A stretch of 21,899 nucleotides of DNA. Source: Actinomycetes bacterium (GTDB taxonomy: Bacteria > Actinomycetota > Thermoleophilia > Solirubrobacterales > 70-9). Where the stretch lies: positions 1 to 21,899 of the forward strand of contig JAEZIQ010000081.1 of NCBI GenBank assembly GCA_023436605.1, read 5' to 3'. The translations under genes and the position numbers were made by a program. Below are positions 14,760-21,899 of this stretch, piece after piece. Numbering within the stretch: the stretch's first letter is position 1; every line of letters begins with the position of its first letter. The notes beneath the pieces were generated by a model that ran no database searches, was not told where the DNA came from, and saw only the letters and a program-made list of their open reading frames with translations.

Positions 14760-15761
14760 CTAGAGGACCTTGCCCAGCAGCTCGACGCAGCGGTTCGAGT
14801 AACCCCACTCGTTGTCGTACCAGGAGACGGCCTTGACCAGGGTGCCGTCACCGATTACCTGGGTCAGCTGCGCGTCGAAGATCGACGAGTGCGGGTCACC
14901 GACGATGTCGGTCGAGACGATCGGGTCCTCGGTGTAGGCGAGGATGCCCTTGAGCGGACCTTCGGCGGCGGCCTTGACTGCGGCGTTGACCTCTTCGGCG
15001 CTGGTCGCCTTCGAGGGGGTGAACGTCAGGTCGACGACGGAACCGGTGATCACGGGGGCGCGAACTGCGAAGCCGTTCAGCTTGCCGGCCAGCTCCGGCA
15101 GGACCAGCCCGACGGCTTTGGCGGCGCCGGTGGTGGTCGGGATCAGGTTCTGCGCCGCGGCGCGGGCCCGGCGGAGGTCCTTGTGGGGCATGTCCTGGAG
15201 GCGCTGATCCGAGGTGTAGGCGTGAATCGTGGTCATCAGCCCCTGCTCGATGCCGACCGCGTCGTTGATCGCCTTGGCGAACGGAGCGAGGCAGTTGGTG
15301 GTGCAGGACGCGTTCGAGATGATGTTGTGGTTCTCGGGGTCGTAGTCATCAAAATTGACGCCGAGGGCGACGGTCACGTCCGGGTCAGTCGCGGGGGCCG
15401 AGATGATGACCTTCTTCGCGCCGGCCGTCAGGTGCTTGGCCGCGTCATCGCGCTTGGTGAAGAAACCGGTCGACTCGAGGACGACGTCGACGCCCAGATC
15501 ATCCCAGGGCAGATCGGCCGGGTCGCGCTCGGCCAGGACCTTGATCTCCTTGCCGTCGACGGTGATCGAGCCCTCGCCTGCCTCCACCTCAGCATCAAAG
15601 CGGCCCAGGATCGAGTCGTACTTGAGGAGGTGGGCCAGAGTCTCGGTGTCGACCAGGTCGTTGATCGCGACGATGTCCAGATCAGCACCCGCGTCGTGCG
15701 CTGCCCGGAAAACGTTCCGACCGATTCGACCGAAACCGTTGATTGCCACCTTGACGCTCAT
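14760..15761 (-). CDS. gap: Glyceraldehyde-3-phosphate dehydrogenase, type I
   Basis: A protein of 333 residues. The Rossmann motif INGFGRIGR (8-16) and D35 in AINDLVD point to NAD preference. Catalytic C153 lies in SNASCTTNCLAP and H180 in TTIHAYTSDQ; the C-terminus shows SWYDNEWGYSNR. It oxidises glyceraldehyde 3-phosphate to 1,3-bisphosphoglycerate, which feeds the pgk product encoded next. It is the first gene of the glycolytic run, preceded by a strong ribosome binding site and a 172-base gap. No Calvin-cycle genes are present, so a glycolytic or gluconeogenic role is most likely. Confidence 0.98.
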   Translation of the reverse strand: MSVKVAINGFGRIGRNVFRAAHDAGADLDIVAINDLVDTETLAHLLKYDSILGRFDAEVEAGEGSITVDGKEIKVLAERDPADLPWDDLGVDVVLESTGFFTKRDDAAKHLTAGAKKVIISAPATDPDVTVALGVNFDDYDPENHNIISNASCTTNCLAPFAKAINDAVGIEQGLMTTIHAYTSDQRLQDMPHKDLRRARAAAQNLIPTTTGAAKAVGLVLPELAGKLNGFAVRAPVITGSVVDLTFTPSKATSAEEVNAAVKAAAEGPLKGILAYTEDPIVSTDIVGDPHSSIFDAQLTQVIGDGTLVKAVSWYDNEWGYSNRCVELLGKVL

Positions 15762-15770
15762 TCGCTACCG

Positions 15771-15776
15771 CCTCCT
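15771..15776 (-). promoter_or_regulatory. Ribosome binding site of gap
   Basis: AGGAGG on the - strand, 9 bases before the gap ATG at 15761. A perfect Shine-Dalgarno core fits high expression of this gene. Confidence 0.8.
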
Positions 15777-15815
15777 GAAAAAACTGGGTTGGGGGAAACT
15801 CCGATTACAAACCCG

Positions 15816-15821
15816 ATTCTA
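15816..15821 (-). promoter_or_regulatory. Possible -10 box of the glycolytic operon
   Basis: On the - strand this reads TAGAAT, about 55 bases upstream of the gap ATG, within a locally AT-richer patch of the 172-base gap (15762-15933). No strong -35 is seen at the right distance. The remainder of the gap is GC-rich, with only small stems. Confidence 0.35.
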
Positions 15822-15933
15822 CGGCCCCAACGGCCTCCACGCCGCCCGCCCCGGCAGGATCGAGGGGTCCGGGTCGCGGCAGGCCGAAATGCCGGGTGGT
15901 TCGTCTCCCAGACTTGGGCGGGTGGCCGGGGGT

Positions 15934-16296
15934 TCAGTCCTGGCTGACGGTGATCTCGATGTCGTGACCGTCGGGGTCACGGAGGAAGGCGGAGTAGGAC
16001 CCGGACCCATGGGCGCTTGTTTCTCCGGGCCGGGCGACGTTGGTACCACCCGATCTGGTGCCACCTTCCCAGGCTGCCTTCACGGCCGCGATGCCGGGGG
16101 CGCCGAGGCTGACCATGCTGCCTTCAGCTCGCAACCCGGCTCGCTCGGTGATGAAGAGAATGGGCCGCGAGATGCCATAGCCAATCGCGTCCGTGCCATT
16201 TACGTGCCTCCGCCAGCCGAGCGGCGAAAGGAGCGAGTCGTAGAACGTGGCGGACCGGGGAAGATCGGAAACTTCGAGAACGATGTGGTGAATCAC
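15934..16296 (-). CDS. VOC-family (glyoxalase/bleomycin-resistance fold) protein
   Basis: A protein of 120 residues, a single VOC module of two beta-alpha-beta-beta-beta halves. The N-terminal half starts MIHHIVLEVSDLPRSATFYD, with a possible metal-ligand histidine at H3 or H4 and the typical FYDSLLSPLGW helix. The C-terminal half ends SAFLRDPDGHDIEIT, the classic RDPDGxxIE motif, whose glutamate usually binds metal. It could be a glyoxalase, dioxygenase or resistance-type binding protein; the substrate cannot be told from sequence. The start is GTG at 16296 with a weak binding site. It lies between the second ABC-2 permease gene (89 bases away) and the gap promoter region. Confidence 0.85.
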   Translation of the reverse strand: MIHHIVLEVSDLPRSATFYDSLLSPLGWRRHVNGTDAIGYGISRPILFITERAGLRAEGSMVSLGAPGIAAVKAAWEGGTRSGGTNVARPGETSAHGSGSYSAFLRDPDGHDIEITVSQD

Positions 16297-16385
16297 TTAC
16301 ATGAGGCTAAAGGAGATTCAACAAATCCGGTCACTGCCCTGATCGTGTAAGGGAGATATTGGCTCTCGCCCGGAGCGTGCCGCGT

Positions 16386-17156
16386 TCAGCCTCGAGGGGT
16401 CCAGCGGAACCAGCGCAGGGCGATCAGGAACCCGGCGAATCCCCATACGGCAACAACGGCCAGCTCGCCCCACTCGAACCCGGAACCGGTTGTGTTGGGG
16501 CTGTAAGCGGTAAAGAACGCTTCGAAGAAATCGCGAACCGGAAAGTGGTTGGCGAAGGAGAGTACCCCGTCGGGAATCTCGTTTTCGGGAATGAAGATGC
16601 CAGAGATGAAATAGAGCGGCAGCGTGATCGCGTTGGTGATCGCCGAGGCGGCCTCCCGCGAGGGAATGATCACGGTCATCGCGAGGCCAAGACAACAGAA
16701 GGCGGTCGCCCCGACGATGAGCGTGACCACCACCGCGGGGAGGCGCTCCCAGGGGATCGGAGCGTCGTAGAGCAGCTTGCCGATCAGGGTGACGACGACC
16801 AGCATGATCGCCGAGATCACAATCGAGTTCCCCACCCGGCCGGCGATGAAGACCCAGGGCGGAAGCGGCGTGCCCCGGCCCCTTTTGAGCAAGCCCTGCT
16901 CCCGGGCGATGGTCACGTTCATAGCGAGGTTGACCATGGTCGCCGAGATCACTGCCAGGCTCACGATCGCCGGGATGTAATAGGTGGTGACCTTGACTCC
17001 ACCGAGTTCGTCGATCCGGTCATTACCGAAGATCGAGGCGAAGATCAGCAGGAAGAGGACGGGCAGGAGAGCCGTGAAGAAGACCGATGCCGGGTTCCGC
17101 CAGAACACCTTCTGGGCAAACCTGAACTCGTGGAATGCGAGCGCCATGGACTTCAT
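16386..17156 (-). CDS. ABC-2 type transporter permease
   Basis: A protein of 256 residues with six predicted membrane helices (about 24-43, 58-78, 105-128, 138-162, 168-190 and 230-248). It has the ABC-2 signature pattern: an N-terminal FRFAQKVFWRNP amphipathic stretch, REQGLLKRGRGTPLPPWVFIAGR (coupling region), and a C-terminal PLYFISGIFIPENEIPDG segment with VLSFANHFPVRDFFEAF. This resembles DrrB/NodJ-type exporters. The ATG overlaps the ATPase stop (ATGA, 17153-17156), so the two subunits are made together. The substrate is unknown. Confidence 0.9.
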   Translation of the reverse strand: MKSMALAFHEFRFAQKVFWRNPASVFFTALLPVLFLLIFASIFGNDRIDELGGVKVTTYYIPAIVSLAVISATMVNLAMNVTIAREQGLLKRGRGTPLPPWVFIAGRVGNSIVISAIMLVVVTLIGKLLYDAPIPWERLPAVVVTLIVGATAFCCLGLAMTVIIPSREAASAITNAITLPLYFISGIFIPENEIPDGVLSFANHFPVRDFFEAFFTAYSPNTTGSGFEWGELAVVAVWGFAGFLIALRWFRWTPRG

Positions 17157-18070
17157 CCTTCGGTCAGCTCCAGGTAGACGTCCTCGAGGCTGGGCCGGCG
17201 CACTTCGAGCTGGTCCAGTTCGGCCCCGCTCTCGATCGACCAGGCGGTGATGCGATTGAGGTCGGCAACCGATTCATGGGTGCCGATCGTGACCGTGCGT
17301 TGCCCGCCTTCGACGGGACCATGGGACTGGCTTTGACCGACCCCGGATATCCCGGACAGATCGGCGTCGACCGAAACCGAGAAGGTGATGATGGTCGGTA
17401 GCTGGCGGCGGTCACCGAGATTCTCAGGTGTATCGAGGGCGACGATCTGGCCTTCGCTCACGATCGCGACCCGGTCGGCGAGGAACTGGGCTTCGTCCAT
17501 GTAGTGGGTGGTGAGCAGCACTGTCTTGCCGAGGTCACGGAGCCCGGCGATCATCTCCCAGGCCTGGCGCCGGGCCGCAGGGTCGAAACCGGTCGTCGGT
17601 TCGTCAAGGAAGAGCAGGTCCGGATCACCGACCAGGGCGATTCCGACGTCGAGCCGGCGCTGTTGGCCGCCCGAGAGCTTGCGGGCGCGGGTGCCGGCCT
17701 GTTCTTCCAACCCGACCAGCCCGATCACTTCGTCCACGTCACGCGGCTCGCTGTAATAGCCGGCGTATTGCTGGAGCGATTCCCTGACGGTGAGAGCCGG
17801 TTCCAGCGTCGTGTTCTGGAGTACGATCCCGATCCGTTCCCGCCATGCCGCCGTGGGTCGGGCCGGGTCGACTCCCAGCACACTGACTTCGCCTCCGTCA
17901 CGCTCGCGGTAGCCCTCGAGGATTTCGACGGTAGTCGTCTTGCCAGCCCCGTTGGGACCCAGCACGGCGAAGATTTCCCGGGGGAGGACATCTAGGTCGA
18001 TACCTCTGACCGCCTCGAGCTCGTCGTAAGACTTGCGCAGGCCCCGAATGGATATGGCGGGCTCAGACAC
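17153..18070 (-). CDS. ABC transporter ATP-binding protein (DrrA/CcmA-like)
   Basis: A protein of 305 residues. Walker A is GPNGAGKT (38-45), the Q-loop is VLQNTTLEP, the signature is LSGGQQRRLDVG, Walker B is DLLFLDEPTTGFD, and the H-loop is TTHYMDEAQ. The DEPTTGFDP version and the extended C-terminal region ending SLEDVYLELTEG are typical of drug-exporter ATPases of the DrrA group. It is paired with the downstream permease by a 4-base overlap. The start is GTG at 18070, with AGGA 9 bases upstream. It is set apart from rapZ by a 111-base gap holding a strong hairpin, so it is probably a separate transcription unit. Confidence 0.93.
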   Translation of the reverse strand: MSEPAISIRGLRKSYDELEAVRGIDLDVLPREIFAVLGPNGAGKTTTVEILEGYRERDGGEVSVLGVDPARPTAAWRERIGIVLQNTTLEPALTVRESLQQYAGYYSEPRDVDEVIGLVGLEEQAGTRARKLSGGQQRRLDVGIALVGDPDLLFLDEPTTGFDPAARRQAWEMIAGLRDLGKTVLLTTHYMDEAQFLADRVAIVSEGQIVALDTPENLGDRRQLPTIITFSVSVDADLSGISGVGQSQSHGPVEGGQRTVTIGTHESVADLNRITAWSIESGAELDQLEVRRPSLEDVYLELTEG

Positions 18071-18092
18071 GATCCCCGATCCTACGGATCAG

Positions 18093-18136
18093 GGAGATTT
18101 GCAGTCGGTCCGGTCTGCACCGGACCTCCAATCTCC
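18093..18136. terminator. Compound hairpin between rapZ and the ABC exporter genes
   Basis: GGTCCGGT (18107-18114) pairs perfectly with ACCGGACC (18119-18126) around a 4-base loop. An outer 7-bp stem, GGAGATT (18093-18099) with AATCTCC (18130-18136), encloses it across an asymmetric internal loop. A third small stem, GATCC-TAC-GGATC (18078-18090), lies between it and the ATPase start. It lacks a U-tract. It probably terminates uvrC-rapZ or acts in the ATPase leader. Confidence 0.55.
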
Positions 18137-18181
18137 ACCCGCCCCCTCCAGCCGAGAAAAGCGATGGAAGGAAGGGCTTTG

Positions 18182-19036
18182 CTACGGGATGTCTCGGTGG
18201 GCGACGCGGACTGCGACGTCTCCCCTTGCCGAGAACTCGCGCCAGATCCTTTCCGCCACCGTGACCGATCGGTGACGGCCTCCGGTGCACCCGATCGCAA
18301 TCGTCAGGTGGCTCTTTCCTTCCGCTACGTAGGCCGGAATCAGGAACTCCAGCAGGGGGAGCAGCCTGCCGTAGAACTCGCCGGCCACGGTTCCGGCCTC
18401 GACGTAATCCCGGACTTCCTGGTCGAGACCGGTAAGAGGCCGAAGTTCATCCACATAATGCGGATTCGGGAGGAACCTGACGTCGAAGGTGATGTCGGCA
18501 TCCCTGGGCGGACCGTTCTTGAAGCCGAAGGTGAGCAGGTTGACTGCCATCAGCCCGCTCGAGCTGGTCTCGATCAGCTCTTCCGCGATGCGACGGCGCA
18601 GGGTGGCCCCGGTCTCACCGGAGGTATCGATGACCAGGTCGGCCCGGGCCCGTAGCGGGGCGAGGATCTCGCGCTCCACCTCGATACCTTCGGTGATCCG
18701 GCCCTCCGGGGCGGACGGGTGCCGGCGACGGGTCTCCTTGTAGCGGTCGGTGATGATCTCGTCGTGGGCTTCGAGGAAGATCACTTTTGGCTTGATGCCT
18801 TCCTGCTCGAGTTCGTCAAGCACGGTGTTGAGCTGCTCGAAGTACTCGCCACCGCGAGCATCCGAGACGACTGCGGCTCGTTCGACTCCGCTGCCCGGCA
18901 GCCGGAAGAGCTCACCTAGGGAGCGGATCATCTGTGGGGGAAGGTTGTCGACGCAGAAATAACCGGCGTCCTCGAAGGCGGCGATCGCCTCGGACTTGCC
19001 AGCCCCGGACAGTCCGGTGATGACCACCATTTCCAC
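18182..19036 (-). CDS. rapZ: RNase adapter / nucleotide-binding protein RapZ (YvcJ)
   Basis: A protein of 284 residues, the usual family length. The N-terminal P-loop GLSGAGKS (8-15) precedes AFEDAGYFCVDNLPP, a RapZ hallmark. The C-terminal domain carries DVRFLPNPHYVDELRPLTG and IGCTGGRHRSV (248-258). In E. coli RapZ guides small RNA turnover for glmS control; in Gram-positives YvcJ hydrolyses nucleotides and affects competence or sporulation. GTG at 19036 is used; ATG at 19030 is an alternative start. It lies 52 bases after uvrC, the standard actinobacterial order. The usual next genes, yvcK and whiA, are absent here. Confidence 0.95.
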   Translation of the reverse strand: MEMVVITGLSGAGKSEAIAAFEDAGYFCVDNLPPQMIRSLGELFRLPGSGVERAAVVSDARGGEYFEQLNTVLDELEQEGIKPKVIFLEAHDEIITDRYKETRRRHPSAPEGRITEGIEVEREILAPLRARADLVIDTSGETGATLRRRIAEELIETSSSGLMAVNLLTFGFKNGPPRDADITFDVRFLPNPHYVDELRPLTGLDQEVRDYVEAGTVAGEFYGRLLPLLEFLIPAYVAEGKSHLTIAIGCTGGRHRSVTVAERIWREFSARGDVAVRVAHRDIP

Positions 19037-19088
19037 CGGTTCGGTCTTCCTGCGTTCCCCGGACTCTGATTCTGACGCTGAGATGCGG

Positions 19089-21002
19089 CTACCCGATCCT
19101 GTTGAGTTGTTCGTGAATCTCCCGGGCCACCTTACCGGGCAGGCCGGGAACCGCTTCCAGCTCTTCGCGGCTCGCGTGTAGCAACCGGTCGGGGGAACCG
19201 AAGTGTTTGATCAGCAAACGTTTACGGGTCGGACCGACTCCGCGTATGCCGTCGAGCACGGAGGTCGTCATCGCCTTGTCGCGTCGGCCGCGATGATGGG
19301 TGATCGCAAAGCGGTGGGCCTCGTCACGAACTCGCTGGAGCAGCATGTTCGCCTCCGAATCCGCCTTCAGATCGAGCGGCAGCGAGCTGCCGGGCGTGAA
19401 GATCTCCTCTTCCCGCTTGGCCAGGCTGACCACGGTTACCCCCAGGTCGATGAAGTCCCGCAGGGCCCTGACCCCGGCCGCGAGCTGGCCCTTGCCGCCG
19501 TCGATCATGATCACCGATGGCAGTGAGGCGAAGCTCTCGTCGCGGTCCCGGTCGTGGGGCGAGAGGTCGGCCTGCTGCCGGTATTGCGCCATGCGCCGGC
19601 CGAGGACTTCTTCCATCGAGGCGAAATCGTCGGGCCCTTCGTGGCCGGTTTCTCCCTTGACCCGGAACCGCCGGTAATCGGACTTCTTGGGCCGACCACC
19701 TTCGAAGACGACCATCGAGGCGACCGTGTGGTCACCCCCGAGGTTGGAGATATCGAACCCTTCGATCCGGACCGGCAGCTCCTCCATGCCAAGCGCCTCC
19801 CCAAGCTGGGAAAGGGCTTCCACCCGACGCTGCTGACGGTGCTCGCTCTGCAGTCGATCCTGGTCGAGGGCGAGCTTCGCGTTCCGTTCGGCCAACTCCC
19901 GCAGCCGGCGTGTATCACCGCGTTCGGCGATCCGGACTTCCACCCCGGCCCCTCCCCGTCGGTCGGAGAGGAAAGTCTCGATCTCCTCCGTCCTGCCGGA
20001 CATGTACGGGCCGAGCACGACCCGTTTCGGCACAGCCGGTGAAGCCCCGTAGTACTGCTCGATGAACTCGGCAGCGACCTCGTCGATCTCGCGTTCGGCC
20101 GGATTCTCGAGGTAAAAGGACTGGCGTTCGGCGAGAATGCCGTCCCGTACCTGAAAGACCTGGGCGTTGGCGTCGGCTCCTTCGACCGCGACCCCGATCA
20201 GGTCGGCGGTGCCGACCTTGGTGCCGGAGATCCGCTGGCGTTCGAAGAGCGACTGGACCGAGGCCAGCCGGTCGCGGAAGACGGCCGCCGTCTCGAAGTC
20301 CTGGTCGGTCGCTGCTTCCTTCATGCGGGCTTCGAGATCGCGTTCGATCTGGTCGTAACGGCCGGAGAGGAAGTCGATCACCCGGTCGATGTTGGCGCGG
20401 TAATCCTCCCGGCTTATGTAGTCGACGCAGGGGGCGCCGCAGCGCTTTATGAAGTAGTCAAGGCAGGGACTGCCCGAGCGGCGACCCGGTTCCTTGCCTT
20501 CACAGGTCCGGTACTGGAACAGCTTGCCGAGCAGGTCGAGGGTGTCGCGGACCCGCCGGGCCGATGAGAACGGGCCGAAGTAGGCGCGCCCGGGCCGGTG
20601 CCGTTCACGTGTGAAGTAGACGCGCGGGTAGTCCTCGTCGAGACTGACCGCGATGTAGGGGTAGGACTTGTCGTCGCGCAGCTTGATGTTGAAGCGCGGT
20701 CGGTAGCGCTTGATGAAGCTCTGCTCGGCGATCAGCGCCTCGGATTCCGTCTCGGTGACCAGGAACTCGATCCGTTCGATCAGCCGGGTCATCTCGGCGT
20801 TGCCGCCGCTGAAATGGGAAGCGACCCGCTTGCGGATCGAGATCGCCTTACCGACGTAGATCACCTCGTCGTCGCGGTCGCGGAAGAGGTAGACGCCCGG
20901 GGCATCGGGGAGCGACCGCCGTTCGGCGACGATCCGCTGTTCTCTGGATTCGGCTTTTTCCACGTGCCTGGCCACCACCGAAGCGTAGAACCCGGCAGAC
21001 AT
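19089..21002 (-). CDS. uvrC: Excinuclease ABC subunit C
   Basis: A protein of 637 residues that makes both incisions in nucleotide excision repair with UvrA and UvrB. Domains are a GIY-YIG nuclease (GVYLF at 36-40, VIYVGKA at 48-53), four cysteines for an iron-sulfur site (C167, C180, C188, C192), a UVR domain that binds UvrB (about 218-253), an RNase H-like nuclease (GFDISNLGG with D417, IDGGKGQL with D501, and an RDEAHRFA motif with H563), and a helix-hairpin-helix tail (about 583-635). ATG at 21002 is chosen because a longer frame to 21326 runs antisense through the crotonase gene. GTG near 20963 is an alternative start. It opens the uvrC-rapZ unit. Confidence 0.96.
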   Translation of the reverse strand: MSAGFYASVVARHVEKAESREQRIVAERRSLPDAPGVYLFRDRDDEVIYVGKAISIRKRVASHFSGGNAEMTRLIERIEFLVTETESEALIAEQSFIKRYRPRFNIKLRDDKSYPYIAVSLDEDYPRVYFTRERHRPGRAYFGPFSSARRVRDTLDLLGKLFQYRTCEGKEPGRRSGSPCLDYFIKRCGAPCVDYISREDYRANIDRVIDFLSGRYDQIERDLEARMKEAATDQDFETAAVFRDRLASVQSLFERQRISGTKVGTADLIGVAVEGADANAQVFQVRDGILAERQSFYLENPAEREIDEVAAEFIEQYYGASPAVPKRVVLGPYMSGRTEEIETFLSDRRGGAGVEVRIAERGDTRRLRELAERNAKLALDQDRLQSEHRQQRRVEALSQLGEALGMEELPVRIEGFDISNLGGDHTVASMVVFEGGRPKKSDYRRFRVKGETGHEGPDDFASMEEVLGRRMAQYRQQADLSPHDRDRDESFASLPSVIMIDGGKGQLAAGVRALRDFIDLGVTVVSLAKREEEIFTPGSSLPLDLKADSEANMLLQRVRDEAHRFAITHHRGRRDKAMTTSVLDGIRGVGPTRKRLLIKHFGSPDRLLHASREELEAVPGLPGKVAREIHEQLNRIG

Positions 21003-21023
21003 TGGGATACGCTGGCGCCACTC

Positions 21024-21848
21024 ATGGCCGCAGAAAAGCTGACTCCACCGGAACTGAAAACCATCCAGATCGAGATCGACGGCGAGATCGGAACCCTGAC
21101 TCTGAATCGTCCCGAGACCTTCAACGCGATGAGCCCCGACCTGATTGAAGACATGGTCACGGCCTTTGCCTGGCTGGCCGACGAAGCACCGCTTCGTGGC
21201 CTGATCGTGACCGGGGCCGGTGCCGCGTTCTGCGCCGGCGGTGACCTCAACTGGTTCAAGGCCGGCATGGAGGACGAGAGCATCGACATCGTCGCCAACG
21301 TGCGGCGCGGTGCCGAGATGCTCCATCAGGCGATCGTCGACCTCCAGCGGATCCCCTACCCGGTGATTGCCGCGCTCAACGGCCCGACCGCCGGCGCCGG
21401 CTTTTCGCTTGCCCTGGCCTGCGACATCCGGATCTGCTCCGAGAACGCTTTCCTCGCCTGCGCCTACGGCCGGATCGGAGTTTCACCCGACGGCGGCATG
21501 ACCTACTTCCTGCCCCGCGTGGTCGGCCCCTCGAAGGCGATCGAGATCCTGCTCAACGACCCGAATCTCTCCCCCGCCGATGCCCTCAAGGAGGGCCTTG
21601 TCTCCGAGGTAGTCGCCCCGGATGAGCTGCTGGACCGGGCCCGGGCGAAGGCTGACAAGCTGGCCGAGAAGTCGCCCTACTACCAGAAGATGGCCAAGCA
21701 CCTGGTGCATCAGAGCCTCGACAACAGCATCACCGAACAGCTACAGCTCGAACGCCACGGGATCGCCGAGGGAATGGGAACCGAAGACGCGCTGAACGCC
21801 GTCTCCGCGTTCCTTTCCGGCGGCAAGGCCGAATTCAAGGGCAAGTAA
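21024..21848 (+). CDS. Enoyl-CoA hydratase/isomerase (crotonase) family protein, isomerase-like
   Basis: A protein of 274 residues. The oxyanion-hole segments AAFCAGGDL (67-75) and GPTAGAGFSLALACDIR (120-136) are intact, so it should bind acyl-CoA thioesters. The two glutamates of classical hydratases are absent: the first position is in GAGFSLA and the second aligns with the tyrosine of CAYGRIG. Instead D156 in GVSPDGGMTYFLPR is present, as in PaaG or Delta3-Delta2-enoyl-CoA isomerases. An isomerase role, in fatty acid or phenylacetate breakdown, is therefore more likely than hydration. It starts 21 bases from the divergent uvrC ATG. No other beta-oxidation genes lie in the window. Confidence 0.9.
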   Translation: MAAEKLTPPELKTIQIEIDGEIGTLTLNRPETFNAMSPDLIEDMVTAFAWLADEAPLRGLIVTGAGAAFCAGGDLNWFKAGMEDESIDIVANVRRGAEMLHQAIVDLQRIPYPVIAALNGPTAGAGFSLALACDIRICSENAFLACAYGRIGVSPDGGMTYFLPRVVGPSKAIEILLNDPNLSPADALKEGLVSEVVAPDELLDRARAKADKLAEKSPYYQKMAKHLVHQSLDNSITEQLQLERHGIAEGMGTEDALNAVSAFLSGGKAEFKGK

Positions 21849-21899
21849 CCCGAAAGCAGCGGCGCTCGGTTCAAATTACCGGTGCTATATCCCTGCAAT

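Noticed and set aside
15822..15933. Short GC-rich stems in the gap between the VOC gene and gap, such as CCCA-AGTC-TGGG.
   Set aside because: Stems of only 4-5 pairs are expected by chance at this GC content; not strong enough to call a terminator or riboswitch.
14889..15947. A 352-residue open frame on the + strand opposite gap.
   Set aside because: Shadow of gap; it also crosses the promoter region of the glycolytic operon.
21003..21326. N-terminal extension of the UvrC frame by 108 residues.
   Set aside because: The extension is antisense to the crotonase gene, resembles nothing in UvrC, and the family start fits the ATG at 21002.
21849..21899. The 51 bases after the crotonase gene.
   Set aside because: No hairpin, start codon context or other signal could be supported before the window ends.

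Overview
The window reads as a chromosomal stretch from a high-GC actinobacterium, most likely class Thermoleophilia (Solirubrobacterales-like). This is inferred from the base composition, the uvrC-rapZ ... gap-pgk-tpiA order typical of Actinomycetota, a transmembrane Ser/Thr kinase, a delta-60 repeat protein, and Tgt and ArgRS of non-proteobacterial type. No rRNA, tRNA, CRISPR array, insertion sequence or phage gene was seen. Genes are tightly packed: no stretch over 300 bases lacks a gene, and the longest gap is 172 bases, upstream of gap.

Region 1 (1-858, + strand): the 3' part of a cytochrome c maturation cluster, a TlpA/CcmG-like thioredoxin (cut by the window edge) overlapping a CcmH-like protein by 4 bases. 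Region 2 (859-5540, - strand): transcribed right to left as a membrane M48 protease, rlmH, argS and a secreted delta-60 repeat protein. Region 3 (5575-8201, + strand): a small metallophosphoesterase, then a lipoprotein with a low-complexity tail directly followed by a PknB-type kinase that has no PASTA domains.

Region 4 (8277-15761, - strand): the lower glycolytic set gap-pgk-tpiA-gpmI, a perfect 13-bp inverted repeat, tgt, then an ABC-2 exporter (ATPase and permease). Region 5 (15934-21002, - strand): uvrC and rapZ, a strong compound hairpin, a second ABC-2 pair, and a VOC/glyoxalase-fold protein. Region 6 (21024-21848, + strand): a crotonase-fold protein divergent from uvrC, 21 bases apart.

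Most genes are housekeeping: translation (argS, rlmH, tgt), DNA repair (uvrC), central carbon metabolism (gap to gpmI), and regulation or export (rapZ, pknB, ABC pairs). I do not see an obvious new defence or biosynthetic system. The best leads are an ArgRS whose HIGH signature is replaced by TAAS, a Tgt with an insertion and an altered base-recognition loop, a lipoprotein-kinase pair, missing yvcK/whiA between rapZ and gap, two strong intergenic inverted repeats, and a crotonase without the usual hydratase glutamates.
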